Assembly (NCBI GenBank): GCA_964035015.1
Contig: OZ036005.1
Coordinates: 1,099,178-1,163,177 of the forward strand
Source: Corallium rubrum
Lineage: Eukaryota; Cnidaria; Anthozoa; Scleralcyonacea; Coralliidae
DNA length: 64,000 nt
Direction of reading: 5' to 3'
Both the position numbers and the translations under genes were made by a program. Under the pieces are notes generated by a model. It searched no databases. It saw only the letters and a list, made by a program, of their open reading frames with translations, and was not told the origin of the DNA. How positions within the stretch are numbered: the first letter of the stretch is position 1; each line of letters opens with the position of its first letter. Below, piece by piece: positions 1-14,575 of the stretch.

Positions 1-31
1 ATGGCTAACAATTTAATGTTTTTTTACGCAG

Positions 32-3000
32 ATGTAAAGTGACTCTACGACTTTTGGAAGGGTGTATTAATTAGATTAAAAACCAGTGCGGGTTCACACC
101 CGGTGTGTTGGTGATTCATAATAACTTTTCGAATCGCATAGCCTCACGTGCTGGCGATGTTTCATTCAAATTATTAAACAATATTATATTCACTCAATAT
201 TTTATCATACAGTGACTTTAGAAATACTTTTCAAATAGAGACTTATTATAAAATTAGACTCTAGGTATACACAGTTATTTTTTATAATTACTGACGCTTA
301 CCAAATTCCATTTTTCTCTGTTTATTATCAACTCTGCATTATATCAACGATTTCAGCAAGCACACTGCTGTCAATATTTTTAATATTGCAGCCAGCACGT
401 TTACAAGCTTTTCGTTTTTCGTTTACAAGGGTCTAAAATCAACGTTTCTTTAATATTTTATTGATGACATTTGAGATTTAATTGATTTTACCAAACAGAG
501 ACTATGTTAGGTCCGTAATTACAATAGATAATTATTTCGGCCAAATGACATTATTGAATATATTGCAGCCAGTTTCGGGCTACACCCGCAGCCAGCTGCA
601 ATATATTCAATAATACCGTCGGCCTCAGTAATTAACTAAATAATAATTTTTTTGGAAAATTAATTTTCATGCTTTGTATATTTTGACAGCTCAGGTCGAG
701 ATAATGTCATCAATATTTGGGACTTACCAAACAGAAAAATGTTCAAGACAATTCCTTCATTTGAGGTTTGAATTTGTTCTATATTTTCTTTAAAACCATA
801 TTAACCCATTCCTGCCTTAGCTGGCCAAAAACGACACCTTTCTTGTTTTGTCTAATGCTAGATATTTTTTCTCGTCAAAGGAAGAACTCCCAGAGATCCT
901 AACAAGTGATTAACATAGTAAAACAATAAAGGGAGTGTTTTTGGCCAGCTCAGGCAGTAATGGGTTAGTCACTTGTTATTATATAAAATAGTGTTTTGTG
1001 TAATATATCATACACGAGGAGGAGTGTTTCATCAGGATATCCAAACACTGAGACGTTTGTTGAAAACCAAGGGGAAGCCGAGGTTTTTGAACAAACTTCG
1101 AAGTGTTTGGATTTCCTGATGAACCACTCCTCCGAGTGTATGATATAGCATCTCAAACAAATCAGTATTTTAAGAGAAAATCAAGATGAAAGTTTGCTTA
1201 ATTTATGTAATTTCTTCCTCCGATATCCAAACCACAGACATGGTACTGATTTCCTTTGTGCTTTCTTCATGAATTATTAATGATTTGAGATTGATGTTTC
1301 CACCACTAACCAGGTGATCTGACCGTGAGGGAAAGGCCTGGAACTAGCAACCTAATAGAAATCCATTTTGCTGTATTGAATAACTTATTTCTTTCATTTT
1401 CCTTTATCAAACTGGTTGAAACTTTGTATTTATGTTCAGTGTTGAAAATGATAAGTCTATGCTAAATTTGGGAACAAAATAAAGTATATTTCACGAGATA
1501 TTAAATAGTTTAATTCGAAAAATGGATTTCTATTTGACAACTAGTCCCAGTCCTTTTCCGTGTTTTCAGATCACCTGGAATAAAAACGGTAATCTCACAT
1601 GAGTGATTATTTATGATAATCTCACATGTGTCGATTATTGTGAAACGTATTAGAGTTTACTGCTCTATTTTTGTGGGGAAATAGGACTATTTTGTTATAC
1701 AATACATGAATGCTTGGAAATATGAAATTTATTTCGAGTGTTGACTAGGATATCTCACGAGTGAGCAAAGTAAACGAGTAAATTTCATATTATTCTAACC
1801 TATTGCCCTAGCACGAGACTCTTAGGGGCCGTTCATACGAGGCGGGCTAGGCCGCTTATACCGGGCTGATTTTGTGTCACGAAAATCTTATTACGATTAT
1901 TTGAGAAGTCACATAACGAAGCAAAATTGGGTTTGTTTTTCTATAGGTATAGCACACGCAGTATTATTATTCCTTTTTGTAGTCAAAGAAAGATTTTCGT
2001 GACATAAAATCAGCCCCAGTAACCAGGCCAGCCCGCCTCATATGAACAGCCCCTTATTCTCTCTTTGACGAGTAAAATAGACAGGTAGGAATGGATTAAA
2101 GTAGGCCATATTTCTTTTTTATCACAGGGTATAGAAATTATCTTAATGCTCCCAGCTAATGTGAATTTTCCTGGTAAATCTTCAACAGAAACTGGAAAAT
2201 ATTTTTTAACTTGTGGAAGCAAAGGTATTTACTTTTTTAATAGCAATAATAATGATGTATAGGTAGTTTCGTCTTTTTTACTGGAGGCAAAATAAGAACT
2301 TCACTAAAAGTTAAAACAATACATTATGTTTTTACTTGGAAAGCTACCCACTGCCTAATATCCATTTTCTCTAAAAACGAAGAATAATGAAAGCCGTATT
2401 ACTAGTAGTTGCAACGAGAGACCAGTCAGAAACTGCATATACCAAGTCATCCCACTAACCAGGCTGGCTCACGAGACTTGCACATGTATGAATGAATAAA
2501 ATGTTTGATTGTACTCATACCAAAATTATGTAAAAAATAAGCATAGAATAAGGATAATAAGCGCAATCAAGTAGGCTGATGCGGTATAGCGCGATATATC
2601 GATAATTATCGGGTTTTTTCAAATACCGATTACTCGGTATTTCAATTTTCAAATATCGATTTATCGATAATACCGAAATTTTCGATATTATTGGTAAATT
2701 TCTGTATTATCTGTACGATACTACGGTATTGCGTTTATGTTATTAAAAACGTCGTATCGCGGTAACGAAACTTTAATTTAACTAAATCTAACGTCGAATG
2801 TTTAAATATGGCCATTAACAAATAATTCGGAGCCAAATAATCGGACTCGTGTAATTTTAGTTTTGTATTGTTAGTATTTTTATCTTAATTGGATAGTGTT
2901 ATTTCTGTAGACTTTGCCGCGACGGAAAAACACGGGTTTTTCTGTCTGCGGAAAAGGTTGTATTATCTGAAATAAAGCCAGATTTACACTACGAAAAAAG

Positions 3001-6000
3001 GCGAACTTTTTTGTGAAAACCCGCGACATTTTTGTCGTTCAGCGGAAAAATACACATTAAGTTTCTATTGCGGTGATATATCGGTATTACCAGTATTTTT
3101 CTTCCGGTATCGGTATTCGTTTTGGGTTTTTTTCAATACCGTTCTACACGAAGAATCTTGTGGTCAAGGCGTATATTTCTTCCACAACACCAAACATGTA
3201 GAATTTCAAGTGATCATATTTGATATATGTTTTTCAAGTGATTATGATGAACGCATTATGCATATGTGTCGTCCAGATGTTTAATTTACATATCAAACAA
3301 ACTAAAATATCTGAACAACGAAACAAGAAAACGAAAAACTGCAAAAGATGTTACTTTGTCATTTTAAGTGTTCGTTCAAGACAATTTAATTTTTGCTTCA
3401 TAATAGGGCCATAGGAAGTTTTAGTTAAAAACGTTAATTTGGACTATGTAAATAAAAAATAACGTTTTTTCGTCTGTTTTTGCTGTACAAGCTGTCGTAA
3501 GTTCAACTCAGAGAAAAACTCTGAGCTCCAGACTCGGACTCGAACCCACAACCTTCCGAATGCCAGCCGCATACCGAGGTTGTTGGCTGGCTGCTTGTAC
3601 AGCACACACATACGAAAAAACTTTACCAACTCAAGCTGAAAACACTAATATAACACAGTAAATTCTACAGAGTAGATTCAACTCCATTTAGTGTCATTCT
3701 GTCATCGTTTGGCGCACAAACGGTGACAGAATGACACCAATTGGAGTTGACACCAAAATTTACTGTGAACGTACAAAAAAAATATAACGCTTACAGCATT
3801 TCTATAGATGGCTACTTTTCTAGTGCAATTGCGCACTGCATATATGGGCTGTACTATAATTAATGCATAATTTAGCCGGAGTGTATAGGTGTATCCTTCA
3901 ATAAATAATTTATCATTTTGTATATAGGAATCTTAAAGATTTGGAGTCTGGAGAGCAGAAAATGTGTATTTCAACAACCTCTATACAACACTCATTCTGT
4001 GTCTAATAACAATGAGGAGTCTGAGTCTCATAGTCATGCTATTGTTAATGCTACACTGTGTCAAAGCATTCAAGCTATTGCAGTCATAACAGCTGAGCAC
4101 AACATACTCTTGTATAGTTTTGATGGTCTGAAGCAGATAAAACAAGTATGATAACAACTAACATCTTATGTAATAGATAAACATGAGTGGTGGTCGATTT
4201 TTTTTGGCATGATGAACACTTTGTTTAAGAGTCGTAGGAAAGGTTACATAAGATCATTTTAAGTCAGAAAAAGATGAATTTGAGCCACTGATGTCTTATA
4301 CCTTTGATAAAACATTGATATTGTTTTAATCGATGTTTTTTAACAGTATTTACAAATACTGATTAAACATTCATTTCTTGCGAATAATCTCTGCTTATGC
4401 ATGAGTCAGTTCTTCCTGTAACCACCTTTCCCGGTCACACCCGGGATAATGCGGAAAATTGGATCCCGGTGGTGGGGAATTGTTTTATTAATTTTATCCC
4501 GGGGGTATAGGCCGTGGTCAATCTCGTAGTGAAGAGGAGATGTGGAAAGTCTGGTAACTAAACGTTTCTTCCTTCCTTGTGTTCAAAATGCCCCGGGCAG
4601 GTAGGAAATTTGAACTTGATAAAAAATTACAAATCTCAGGGGTATTGCCCAGGAGTGGTTGCATGAAGAATTGACACATGCATTACGCTGTGAGTAATGT
4701 ACTTATAGACTGTGCTTTGAAAGTAGCACTTAACTTGTGATAGTAACTTCTACTATTGTATGTTTAGTTTGTAGGTTATAATGATGAGATTCTTGATATG
4801 AAGTTTCTTGGTTCATCTGAGCACCATGTTGTGGTTGCAACTAACAGTAGTCAAGTTCGTCTGTATGACCTGACCACCATGGACTGCCAGCTACTAGCTG
4901 GTCACTCAGGTAGTTATTGTCCTTTATTTCTCATCTCTGACCATTTGAGGCGCGACCACGCCCGCGCGCTTCCTCACACGTCTTGAGCACTGATCTCTAA
5001 ATAAAGTGGATAGGCCATTCCCTATGGCCAGCAGTCAAACATTTCGTGCCAGTCGCCGCCATCTGACGTAGTGGAACATATGACGCATTGCGGCTTTAGA
5101 ACTTGTTCCCAATCCTAAAGTTGACTGGCATAAGCAATCTTGACGTCAGCACGGTCAGATTATCCGGGGGAAGGATTATTAACTACTCTGTGCCGGGGGA
5201 GTCGGAAAAGCCGTAAAGCAAACAACAGATGCCGGTTCGTTTAGTTTTCACTGCATGTTTAACAACAAATACAGTCAAAAGATGACAAGTACACAACACG
5301 AAATATTGTTAGGGCATTAAGATTACTATAAAAGGTACAATTTAAGACTTGGAATTGAATTCTTCGCAGATGTGAAGTTTCTTCGTTGTCGGCACTGGAG
5401 TAAAACAACGAAATTTAAATGTTTTACAGTCAGTAACAGAAACAGATGCACGAAATTAGCGTCTTAAACCTTATTGAGTACTTCTTGTGTCATTAGCTAC
5501 ATTCGTTTAAATTTTCTTAAAATAACTCTTTTTGTCTGTTTTCAATCTACGAAAGCTAGTGAACTTCACGCAGCAGTGGCAGCCATCTTGGGTAGTGGTC
5601 ACGTCATCATACAACTGGCACGCAAAATCCGGCCTCATGCCCCATCCAGTTTTATTGAGATCAGTGGTCTTGAGTCATTGAGATGCGCATTTTGCCACGC
5701 GCCTCGTTTGTTGTGACAGCAGTGTATCACGCGCCAGTTTATACTGCATGCCAGTCTAGAATGTCTAACAACGTAACAGAACATCTTACAACGTATAGCG
5801 GAACATTTTAGGGCGGAGCGGAACATCTTACAACGTAGCGAAACGTTTTATAGCGTAGTGGAACATCTTACAACATAACGGAACGTTTTATAGCGTAGTG
5901 GAACACCTTGCAAAGTAGCGATACGATTTATAGCTTAGCAGAACATCTTACAATGTATAGCGGAACGTTTATTGCGTAGCGAAACGTGTTAGAATGTACT

Positions 6001-9000
6001 GGTCTTACAGTATACAGCCTGGTGAAACGTCTGGTCTTAATCTGGTCTTAACACGTAGTTTTGTTATCGCGCGTCTGACTTTAATATGGCAAGCGATGTC
6101 CCGTGCACCTCCAAGAAATCATATATGGCCAGGCCTGATTTCTGCAATATAGGCCAGTTACACAATGTTGCGCGCGCATCATTTGGTGGGCCACATGCAT
6201 TAAAACGTGGCCAATACTAAACGAAATTTAACTGTTTTGATATAATACCTGATGCTAATATCTTCAGAAAGTATCGAATTTTATTCATTTACCACATTTG
6301 TTATGCATGTAGCCCGCAAAAATGATGCATGCGCATGCATGGTCGTGGAACTCGCGTATATCCTCCAGAAAACTGGGTTGATGAATTGTATTGTCCATTT
6401 CACCTCTACAACCCAGGCTTAATTCCTGCTCAATGCAGTTCTAAAGATTTCTTTGTTGCATGTGAGAAGAGTGCTTCCCGTTTGATTCTACCAAATGCCG
6501 CAGGTTTTTTATAGGCATCCAAGCTCATTTTGTTCTGCAAACAAAAGTTAGTGTTTTTTTATTTACAGATATTGTTCTTTGTTTGGATGTACATAATTCA
6601 GGGGATCTGTTGCTGACTGGATCCAAAGTTAGTGGTGTTGCTTTTTAGAGTCACTCTCCTTCGCAGAGGCTTCTTGGGCTTTTAATAATAGGAGGGGGAA
6701 GCAGGGGGAAGGAGGGGGAAGGAGGGGGAAGGAGGGGGAAGGAGGGGGAAGGAGGGAGCGCTTTATATTGAGATTTTATCGACATAGCGGGTGTGCGTGG
6801 GGGAAAAGGGGGGATGCGTGGGGGAAAAGGGGGGATGCGTGGGGGAAAAGAGGGGATGCGTGGGGGAAAAGGGGGGATGCGCGGGGGAAAAGGGGGGGTG
6901 CGTGGGGGAAAAGGGGGCATGGTTCTGGTCCCGCGCGCTCCTCCTAGCGCCATCTGCCCGCACAAGGCCCAAGAAGCACCCCTTCCTAAAGTCCAAGAAG
7001 CCTTTGCGGAGGAGAGTGATTATTATTTAGGGTGAGGCGGTTTCGGAAAAAAACCTGAACGAAAGTGACGAAACCGATAAAATTTGGGCATTCGTAATCA
7101 GTGCCTGCGATACGCTAATGACATATACCGCATTATTAAAAGATGGCGCCCGTAAACATAAACGAAGGAAGAATATTCCTGGAAGAAGACCAACTTTGGT
7201 GTTGCACCTTAGTTTGAGTTTTTAACCGTTTTTTCGGTTTTCTGGTTTTCACCATGAGGGAAACCGACAAACGGCCTCACCCTATTATTATTTCTCATCG
7301 CTTTAGGTTACAGGCCTAGACTGTTGTTGGTAGACTGTTGTTGGTAGACTGTTGTTGGTAGACTGTTGTTGGTAGACTGTTGTTGGTAGACTGTTGTTGG
7401 TAGACTGTTGTTGGTAGACTGTTGTTGGTAGACTGTTGTTGGTAGACTGTTGTTCTTTACATGCTGTGATGTCTTCTGTGGTCTATTACAGTACACACAC
7501 GGAAAAATGTAATTTTTGGGAGTATGAAAAAGAAAAACAGGTCTGCTGACGTGATCTGACGTGAATTTGACGTCATGTGTGTGTGTGTGTCCTTTAATAC
7601 ATCGCGGTCAACAACCAATGAAAATGTGTATAGTCACATTATTGTATAATATGGAATGTTATGTCTGTTTAGGATAACACAATCAGGATTTGGAAACGAC
7701 ACGGGTTGAAAGAGATGATGCCTGTTGGTCTTGGTCAAGGCCACACCCATGCTGTAGGATGTGTTGCTTGGTCACGGTATGGTGGACATAATTATGATAA
7801 TATATTACTGACAGTGATTACGCATAATGTGATTGATGATGGTGGTTGTGATGATGATGATGACGTGGTGATGTTAATGGTGCTGGTGGTGATGATGATG
7901 ATGATGGTGGTGATGATGATGGTGATGTTGATGATGGTGATGATGGTGGTGGTGATGATGATGATGATGGTGGTGATGTTGATGGTGGTGATGATGGTGG
8001 TGGTGGTGATGATGATGGTGGTGGTGATGATGATGATGATGGTGATGTTGATGGTGGTGATGTTGATGGTGGTGGTGATGTTGATGGTGGTGGTGATGTT
8101 GATGGTTGTGATGACGGTGATGGTGTTAGTGATGATATGATGATGGTGGTGGTGATGAGGATATGATGGTGGTTGTGCTGGTGATGATGGTAGTGGTGGT
8201 GATTATGGCACCTGATGTCTACTACAATCATGGCCAAAAACCCTAGGACAGTTCGTAAAAATCACTACGCATTCGAAGTTGCCCCCCTTCCCCCCTTCAA
8301 TGTTGCCATTCTATTGCTCTTTTTCGTCGTTATATCACACCAAGTATAAAATGAAACAACATTGATGGAGGGGGGAGGGGAGAGATTGTTAGGTAATGAT
8401 TCAAGGCGATATATTATAGTTTTTCTTGTGCGAGGCTAACAGACTCTTCATTTGCACTGCTGTCCCAATTATTTATGGCCATGATTGTCTGAGGTGAACA
8501 ATGATGTATAGGCAACCAATACTTTGGTGCTCGTCTAACATATTTTGTTCCAAGTTGCTCTACTATTCCTTATCATTTGTCTGTGCCACTTACAAAGATA
8601 CATGTGCTACGCTAGCGTCTAATTGATTATAATTAGCGTTTAGTTGACTAATTATCAATAGTAACCAATTTTGCGAAAGAAGGAATAGAGGACAAAATAT
8701 TGAGAGAGGAAGCTTCCGGATGATTTCGACCGCATGGGTGTGAAAGAGAGATAGGGGGTAGAGAGGGACAGACAGAGCCAGAAGGAGACAAAGAGAGACA
8801 GAAAGAGACAAACAGGATATGTTAGTCGATATCCACTATTATATATTTACACTTAACAAAGGCACATTTCTCCACTTCATTTCTCCCCCCAAAATCGTTG
8901 TAAAATGCAAAGTTAAAACTCCAATTAGATTTCTTTCTCTTTTAATTGTATTGTTTGTGTCTGCCGCGTGTTATTTTCTATTTACTGGAGCTCGCTCGGT

Positions 9001-10621
9001 AAGATATCTAAGTTTTCTGACATTTCTCCCTTCTGCGACCATCTATAAATAAACGATACAAACTAACTTTATTGTCGTCAGTGGAGAAATGTCGGGAAAA
9101 GCGTATATCGTTACTTTTTAGCACCAAAATCACACTAAAACACATCATACACACTTCATATAACTCATGTAAATTTAATTTACAAATATAAACGAAAACT
9201 GGCAACACTATTTACATAAATGTTAGGGAGAAATGTCACAATATCACAGAAGGAAGCTCATCAGTAGCAACCTATTATCGTATTACGTAAACTTTAAATG
9301 ACGTAAACGAAGCCGAAACGTAGGAAACTGAATAAGAGTATTATAAGTTTTATAATTCAGTGTTAGTATAAGCAGAAATAAGTTAATTAATGCGCTTAAA
9401 CGTTAACGTTTTCACAAAGAAAAGCAGCGAAGGAACGAGGACGTGGGGACATTCGAATCTCTGTGACATGACTCGGGAATCACCTTCCAAAAGTTAAAGA
9501 AACGCCATCTGACATTCATCATTTCAGTGTTTACTCTGTCGATGGAGCCGGACTTTATTGGCGTCATTGGTGCGTCGGCCGTCGCGAAGAATGGTGTATC
9601 GCTATTTACTTCCAAATCACGCTTACAAAAATTCATCGGTGCAGGAAAATGGACTATATCCCCTTCCAATGTCGAAATAACCAAGCCGAAATAAAATATG
9701 CAGCCAAAACAAAAACACGTTTTGAAACATTTTAGGATCGTAGTAAACTTTTGTCTAACGATATAGAGACAAATAATACCTTTTCTTGTTTAAAATGTCG
9801 TAAAAATGCAACAAATCGAGGAGAATCTCTATACAGACAATCATGGCCAAAAACCCTAGGACAGTTCGTAAAAATCACTACGCATTCGAAGTTGCCCCCC
9901 TTCCCCCCTTCAATGTTGCCATTCTATTGCTCTTTTTCGTCGTTATATCACACCAAGTATAAAATGAAACAACATTGATGGAGGGGGGAGGGGAGAGATT
10001 GTTAGGTAATGATTCAAGGCGATATATTATAGTTTTTCTTGTGCGAGGCTAACAGACTCTTCATTTGCACTGCTGTCCCAATTATTTATGGCCATGATTG
10101 TAGCTCTTGTCTTTTTTCTTTTTCTTAGAACAAAAACTTCATTTGTTGTCAGTGGAAGTCAAGATTTAACAATTAAAATTTGGTCAACAGAAGTGGAGTG
10201 GGAGGTATGTATGCATGTTTTATTCGTTTTGAGTACAAAGTTAATAAATTAGGTCATCTCGTCGTAAAAACGCGCTTATTTCAATTCCATTTTGTTGAAG
10301 TCTTGAGCGGACTTCAAGCTTCTTCAGTTGCGATTTGGATTGTTAGAATCGAACAGAAAGTGCTTCTGGCAGTACTCAATCTCGCTCCCAGTACTCGGCC
10401 CACGATATTATGGCAGAAGTGAGTGGGAAGAGTACTGGGAATGAGATATTTGGTCATACCTCACAATAACACACTTCATTTATAACGCGGTCATCACTAA
10501 GGACCCCAACTACCACGTTGTAGCGAGGCTCCACTGTATTCATACAGCTGAAATGGTATTATTATTATTATTATTGTTATTGTTATTGTTATTGTTATTG
10601 TTATTGTTATTGTTATTGTTA

Positions 10622-10652
<31 letters not shown>

Positions 10653-13600
10653 ATTATTAGACAAATAAAATAGTCTGGTGTTAGCCAGAGTAAAATGCAT
10701 AAGACTCGAGGAGTCTGATGCCGTCCAGAAAGAGTTAAAAGACTATTTATACATTTCACTCTGATGAAGGTTACTCTCCTGATTTAGTACATATATTATA
10801 TTTTTCAGGTGAATAAAGTTTCTAAACTGGTTGTGCACCTAACAGAAAAGGCTCACGACAAGGTTGGTTTTTCAAATATTCTTGTTCACAATCTAAAGCA
10901 GTCTGGGATTATTGCATGCAGTCTTTTTGTCACCTCTACAAAAAAGCGGACAGACGCAGACCTGCTATCCTTGACCTGCCTTTAATGCCTCCTTTTGTGA
11001 GTATTGCAGCATGCTGCCTCTCACCAAAAAGTTAAGCCCATTAGACGGGGTTAGTGCTTTGATGCATGGGTGACCGCTTGGTAATGACCCCGTTGTCGAG
11101 CTAAGAACTCATGTGAGTAGAGTTATAGTTGATCTCTCCTGTGCTTCGAGGGTTTTTCATCGGGTTCTCCGGTTTTCCTCCCTCCATAAAATCAACACCT
11201 ACATCATGGTAGTCATGTTCAATTGAGGAATTTCGCCCTGCATGTTTGACCACCAGTTGCTATAATAAAGTTATTAAATGTAAATCAATAAAGTTGTTAA
11301 ATCTAAATCTAAAAATCTATTGACATTATGTATTTTTTAGGACATCAACTCTATTACTGTTTCTCCTAATGACAAACTTATTGCAACTGGTTCTCAAGAT
11401 AAAACAGCCAAAGTAAGACTAATATTTTATAAGGAAGCATGTCTTGTAAAACCTGAGCAGCAGTGTTTTATCAAATCTAATACACGGAGCGATAGCCAAT
11501 ACGGGGTGATAGCCAAGTGTTTTAGATTTGATAAAGCAAATGATAAAGCAAATGTTTTGAATCGCTTCAAAAACGACCCATTTGGTAAGTTCATTGACGT
11601 AGTAATTTTGAAAAATAACGTTGTCTAAGTCGAGAAAATTAAAATTTATGTAAATCAGGAGGAAATTTTACCAGAACATGTACATGGTACTGATTTACTT
11701 TGTGTTTTCCTCATAAATTATTTGAAATGACGTAATGCCCTCTCACAGTGCCGAGAGGGCATTACGGCCTTTCCTGAACCTCTCAGCAACCAATCAGCGT
11801 GCGCCGTTTGGCGTAATGACCCGAAAACAAGCTCAGCCATATAATAATATACACTTAATGTCTGCTCCCTCGGGAAACAGTTAGTTTTGTTTTCCCGAGA
11901 GTCTTGATATTTCCCGAGACGAAGTCGAGGGAAACATCGAGACTCGAGGGAAAACAAAACTGTTTCCCGAGAGAGCAGACATTAAGTGTTTTGTTATATA
12001 ACTTGCATTTCGCTGAATAATTTCGACGTTTATCAAGGGAAAGTACACAAAAGACAAACGCTATTAAACTTACCAAAATGGCTCCGTAATTTCATTTCAA
12101 CCAAACAAATATAAGTCTCAGAACAAAAGAACAGCAATATTCATTATTCAGTATTCTGTCTAGCGCATGAATAACTTTTATTTTAATAGGAATAAAACCA
12201 CCGACCTGCTACTGATTTCTTTTGTGTTCTTTCATGAATTACTGAACAACATTACATTCCCCATGCCTTAGGCGCTTTGAGGCGGTTTTCCACTAGGCGA
12301 CATTTGTCGACCGACTCGACATTTTTCTTTTGTCTTAGCTAATTAGTTCCACTCGAGAGCTTGTGAGACAAAAGAAAATGTTGCTTCGCGCGACATTTTT
12401 CGCCTAGTGGAAAACCGCCTTTAGACAAAGAGCAAAGAAGTTTATATATTTAAGTATTTTTGTGTTGTATTATTAATTTTTTTCTTACAGGTTTGGCGAT
12501 CTGCAGATTTAGTTCTACTTGGTACAATGCGGGGTCATAAACGTGGAATATGGTGTGTGGAGTTTTCACCAGTTGACCAATGTCTTGCCACCGCATCAGG
12601 AGACTCTATGATAAGACTCTGGGCTCTCTCTGACTTCACTTGTCTTAAAACTCTTGACGGACACACAAATTCTGTCCTTCAAGTATCCTTTGTTACTCGC
12701 GGTATGCAGTTGGTATCCAGGTATGCGTCGTATTCACCAGTAATGTAAGAATATTATTTTTAAGTGGGTTTTCGCCCCATTATTCTTGTAGTTAACTAGT
12801 CTGTGTCACAGCCCTAACTCGGGAAAAGTGAGGTCTGTGAACACTCGAGTGATTGCTGCTTGTTCCTGCGTAAATTAAATCTCAAGTTTTGGGGGAAATA
12901 ATTTATGTCACCTTAAAAAGTAGTAACGTAGTTTTGTGGTCACTATACCCACTTTTACATGTTTAAAGCGACAAATACAAGGTAAATGGAGAGACAGAGT
13001 CAGTAGTTGGTTTGTAATATGTGTATACCTATGTTATTTTGGCGGATTTGATCGCGTTGCATGATAATAATTAACATATTTAGCTCTAATATCATCCCTA
13101 GTCTTCTCTCGGAAAGAACAAGCAATCGCTCACAGACCTTTACTCTTACCGAGATAGGGCTGTGACACAGACTAGTAGTTAACCCGCGTCAGCCTGAGTT
13201 GGCCAAAAACCACTGATCTCAAATAATAGACGCATTATACTGGATAGAGCATCCGGTGCTCGCTGCGTGAAGTCGGAATAAATTAGCGGCGGCCATTTCA
13301 GGTGGGACCCACTTGGTTTTGATACAGCCACTTTTAAGTTCTCCCATAGCGACAGATACATGTCACAAAAATTTAGCTGGTTTTCGTTAAAAATCCGATA
13401 ATTTAAAGCGAAAACTGGAGGCGAAAACTATGATTCAGCAATATTGTGGGTCCCACCGGATATGGCCGCCGCGATATTTTTAGCCTCACTTCCGACTTCA
13501 ATTTTTGCCACGCGCGAAACAATAGATGCTCTATCCAGTATAATGAGTCTATTATTTGAGATCAGTGGCCAAAAACGGCCAGATTATTTTACTCTCAACC

Positions 13601-14438
13601 TCGTTTCCAGGCCCTTTTTGAAATTTGGAGGGCGGGAAAAGGTCCTGGCATCAGCTAGTCACAACACCAAAATACTGGGTGTAATAAATTAGCAATTTAA
13701 TTTAGTATGCAAAATCATTGGGGTAATGCGGTTCCGTGAGAGAAGTTCATTGTAATGGGCGATCTCATTTGTCCCGTTGGCGGTTCCGTTGAAGCTATTT
13801 GACCATAACTGGCACAAAACTATGCATAATTACGTTTCCTGAGGAGTGTTGAAGAAAAAGAATCAACCAATGAAAATGCAGAGTCCACCAGCCATGCCAA
13901 GGCCTTTTCCCGCCCTCCTAATTTTAAGAAGGTCCTGGGAACGAGGTTGTTTTACTCTGTCTAATGCCAGATGATTTTACTCCATCACCTACATTCTTGT
14001 GGTCTTATTTGTTTGTTTGTTTGTTTGTTTGTTTGTTTGTTTGTTTGTTTGTTTGTTTGTTTGTTTGTTTGTTTGTTTGTTTGTTTGTTTGTTTGTTTGT
14101 TTGTTTGTTTGTTTGTTTGTTTTATTTAGTGGATCTGATGGATTAATTAAATTATGGACAATAAAAACGAGTGAATGTGTAAAGACATTAGATGAACACG
14201 AGGACAAGGTACAGAGTAGCTTTTAGACTATTTAACTCATTCCTGTGTGAGCTGTGCAGAAACGCCTCCCTTATTGTTCTACTCTGTGTAACACCAGATG
14301 ATTTTACTTTTGAAAGAGAGAACCCTCAGATATTCTAGGCAGCATGAGTTAACAAGTGGTTAATGCCCATCTACATATAAACCTGGTATCATCATCATCA
14401 TCATCATCATCATTATCATCATCATCATCATCATCATT

Positions 14439-14491
<53 letters not shown>

Positions 14492-14526
14492 TCGTCATCA
14501 TCATCATTATCATCATTATCATCATT

Positions 14527-14575
<49 letters not shown>

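Noticed and set aside
347-410. Candidate for the missing TBL3 exon (frame reading KHTAVNIFNI)
   Set aside because: An acceptor is present, but the sequence does not match the WD-blade pattern and there is no donor in the right phase.
3487-3605. Functional tRNA gene
   Set aside because: The B box is good but no A box, anticodon arm or acceptor pairing could be read; treated as a SINE remnant.
6651-7035. Pro/Phe-rich and Gly/Lys-rich ORFs on both strands
   Set aside because: Artefacts of the 21-bp G-rich minisatellite.
7706-8237. 144- and 139-codon ORFs (poly-Met/Val and His/Ser/Pro-rich)
   Set aside because: Produced by the GAT/GGT microsatellite; only 7673-7776 is a real exon.
9412-9684. 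90-codon minus-strand ORF inside the composite element
   Set aside because: No recognisable domain; too short to support as a gene without transcript data.
8225-10100. Small LTR retroelement
   Set aside because: No polymerase or priming site recognised, and the outer ends have inverted repeats and TA duplications typical of DNA transposons; kept as a less likely alternative.
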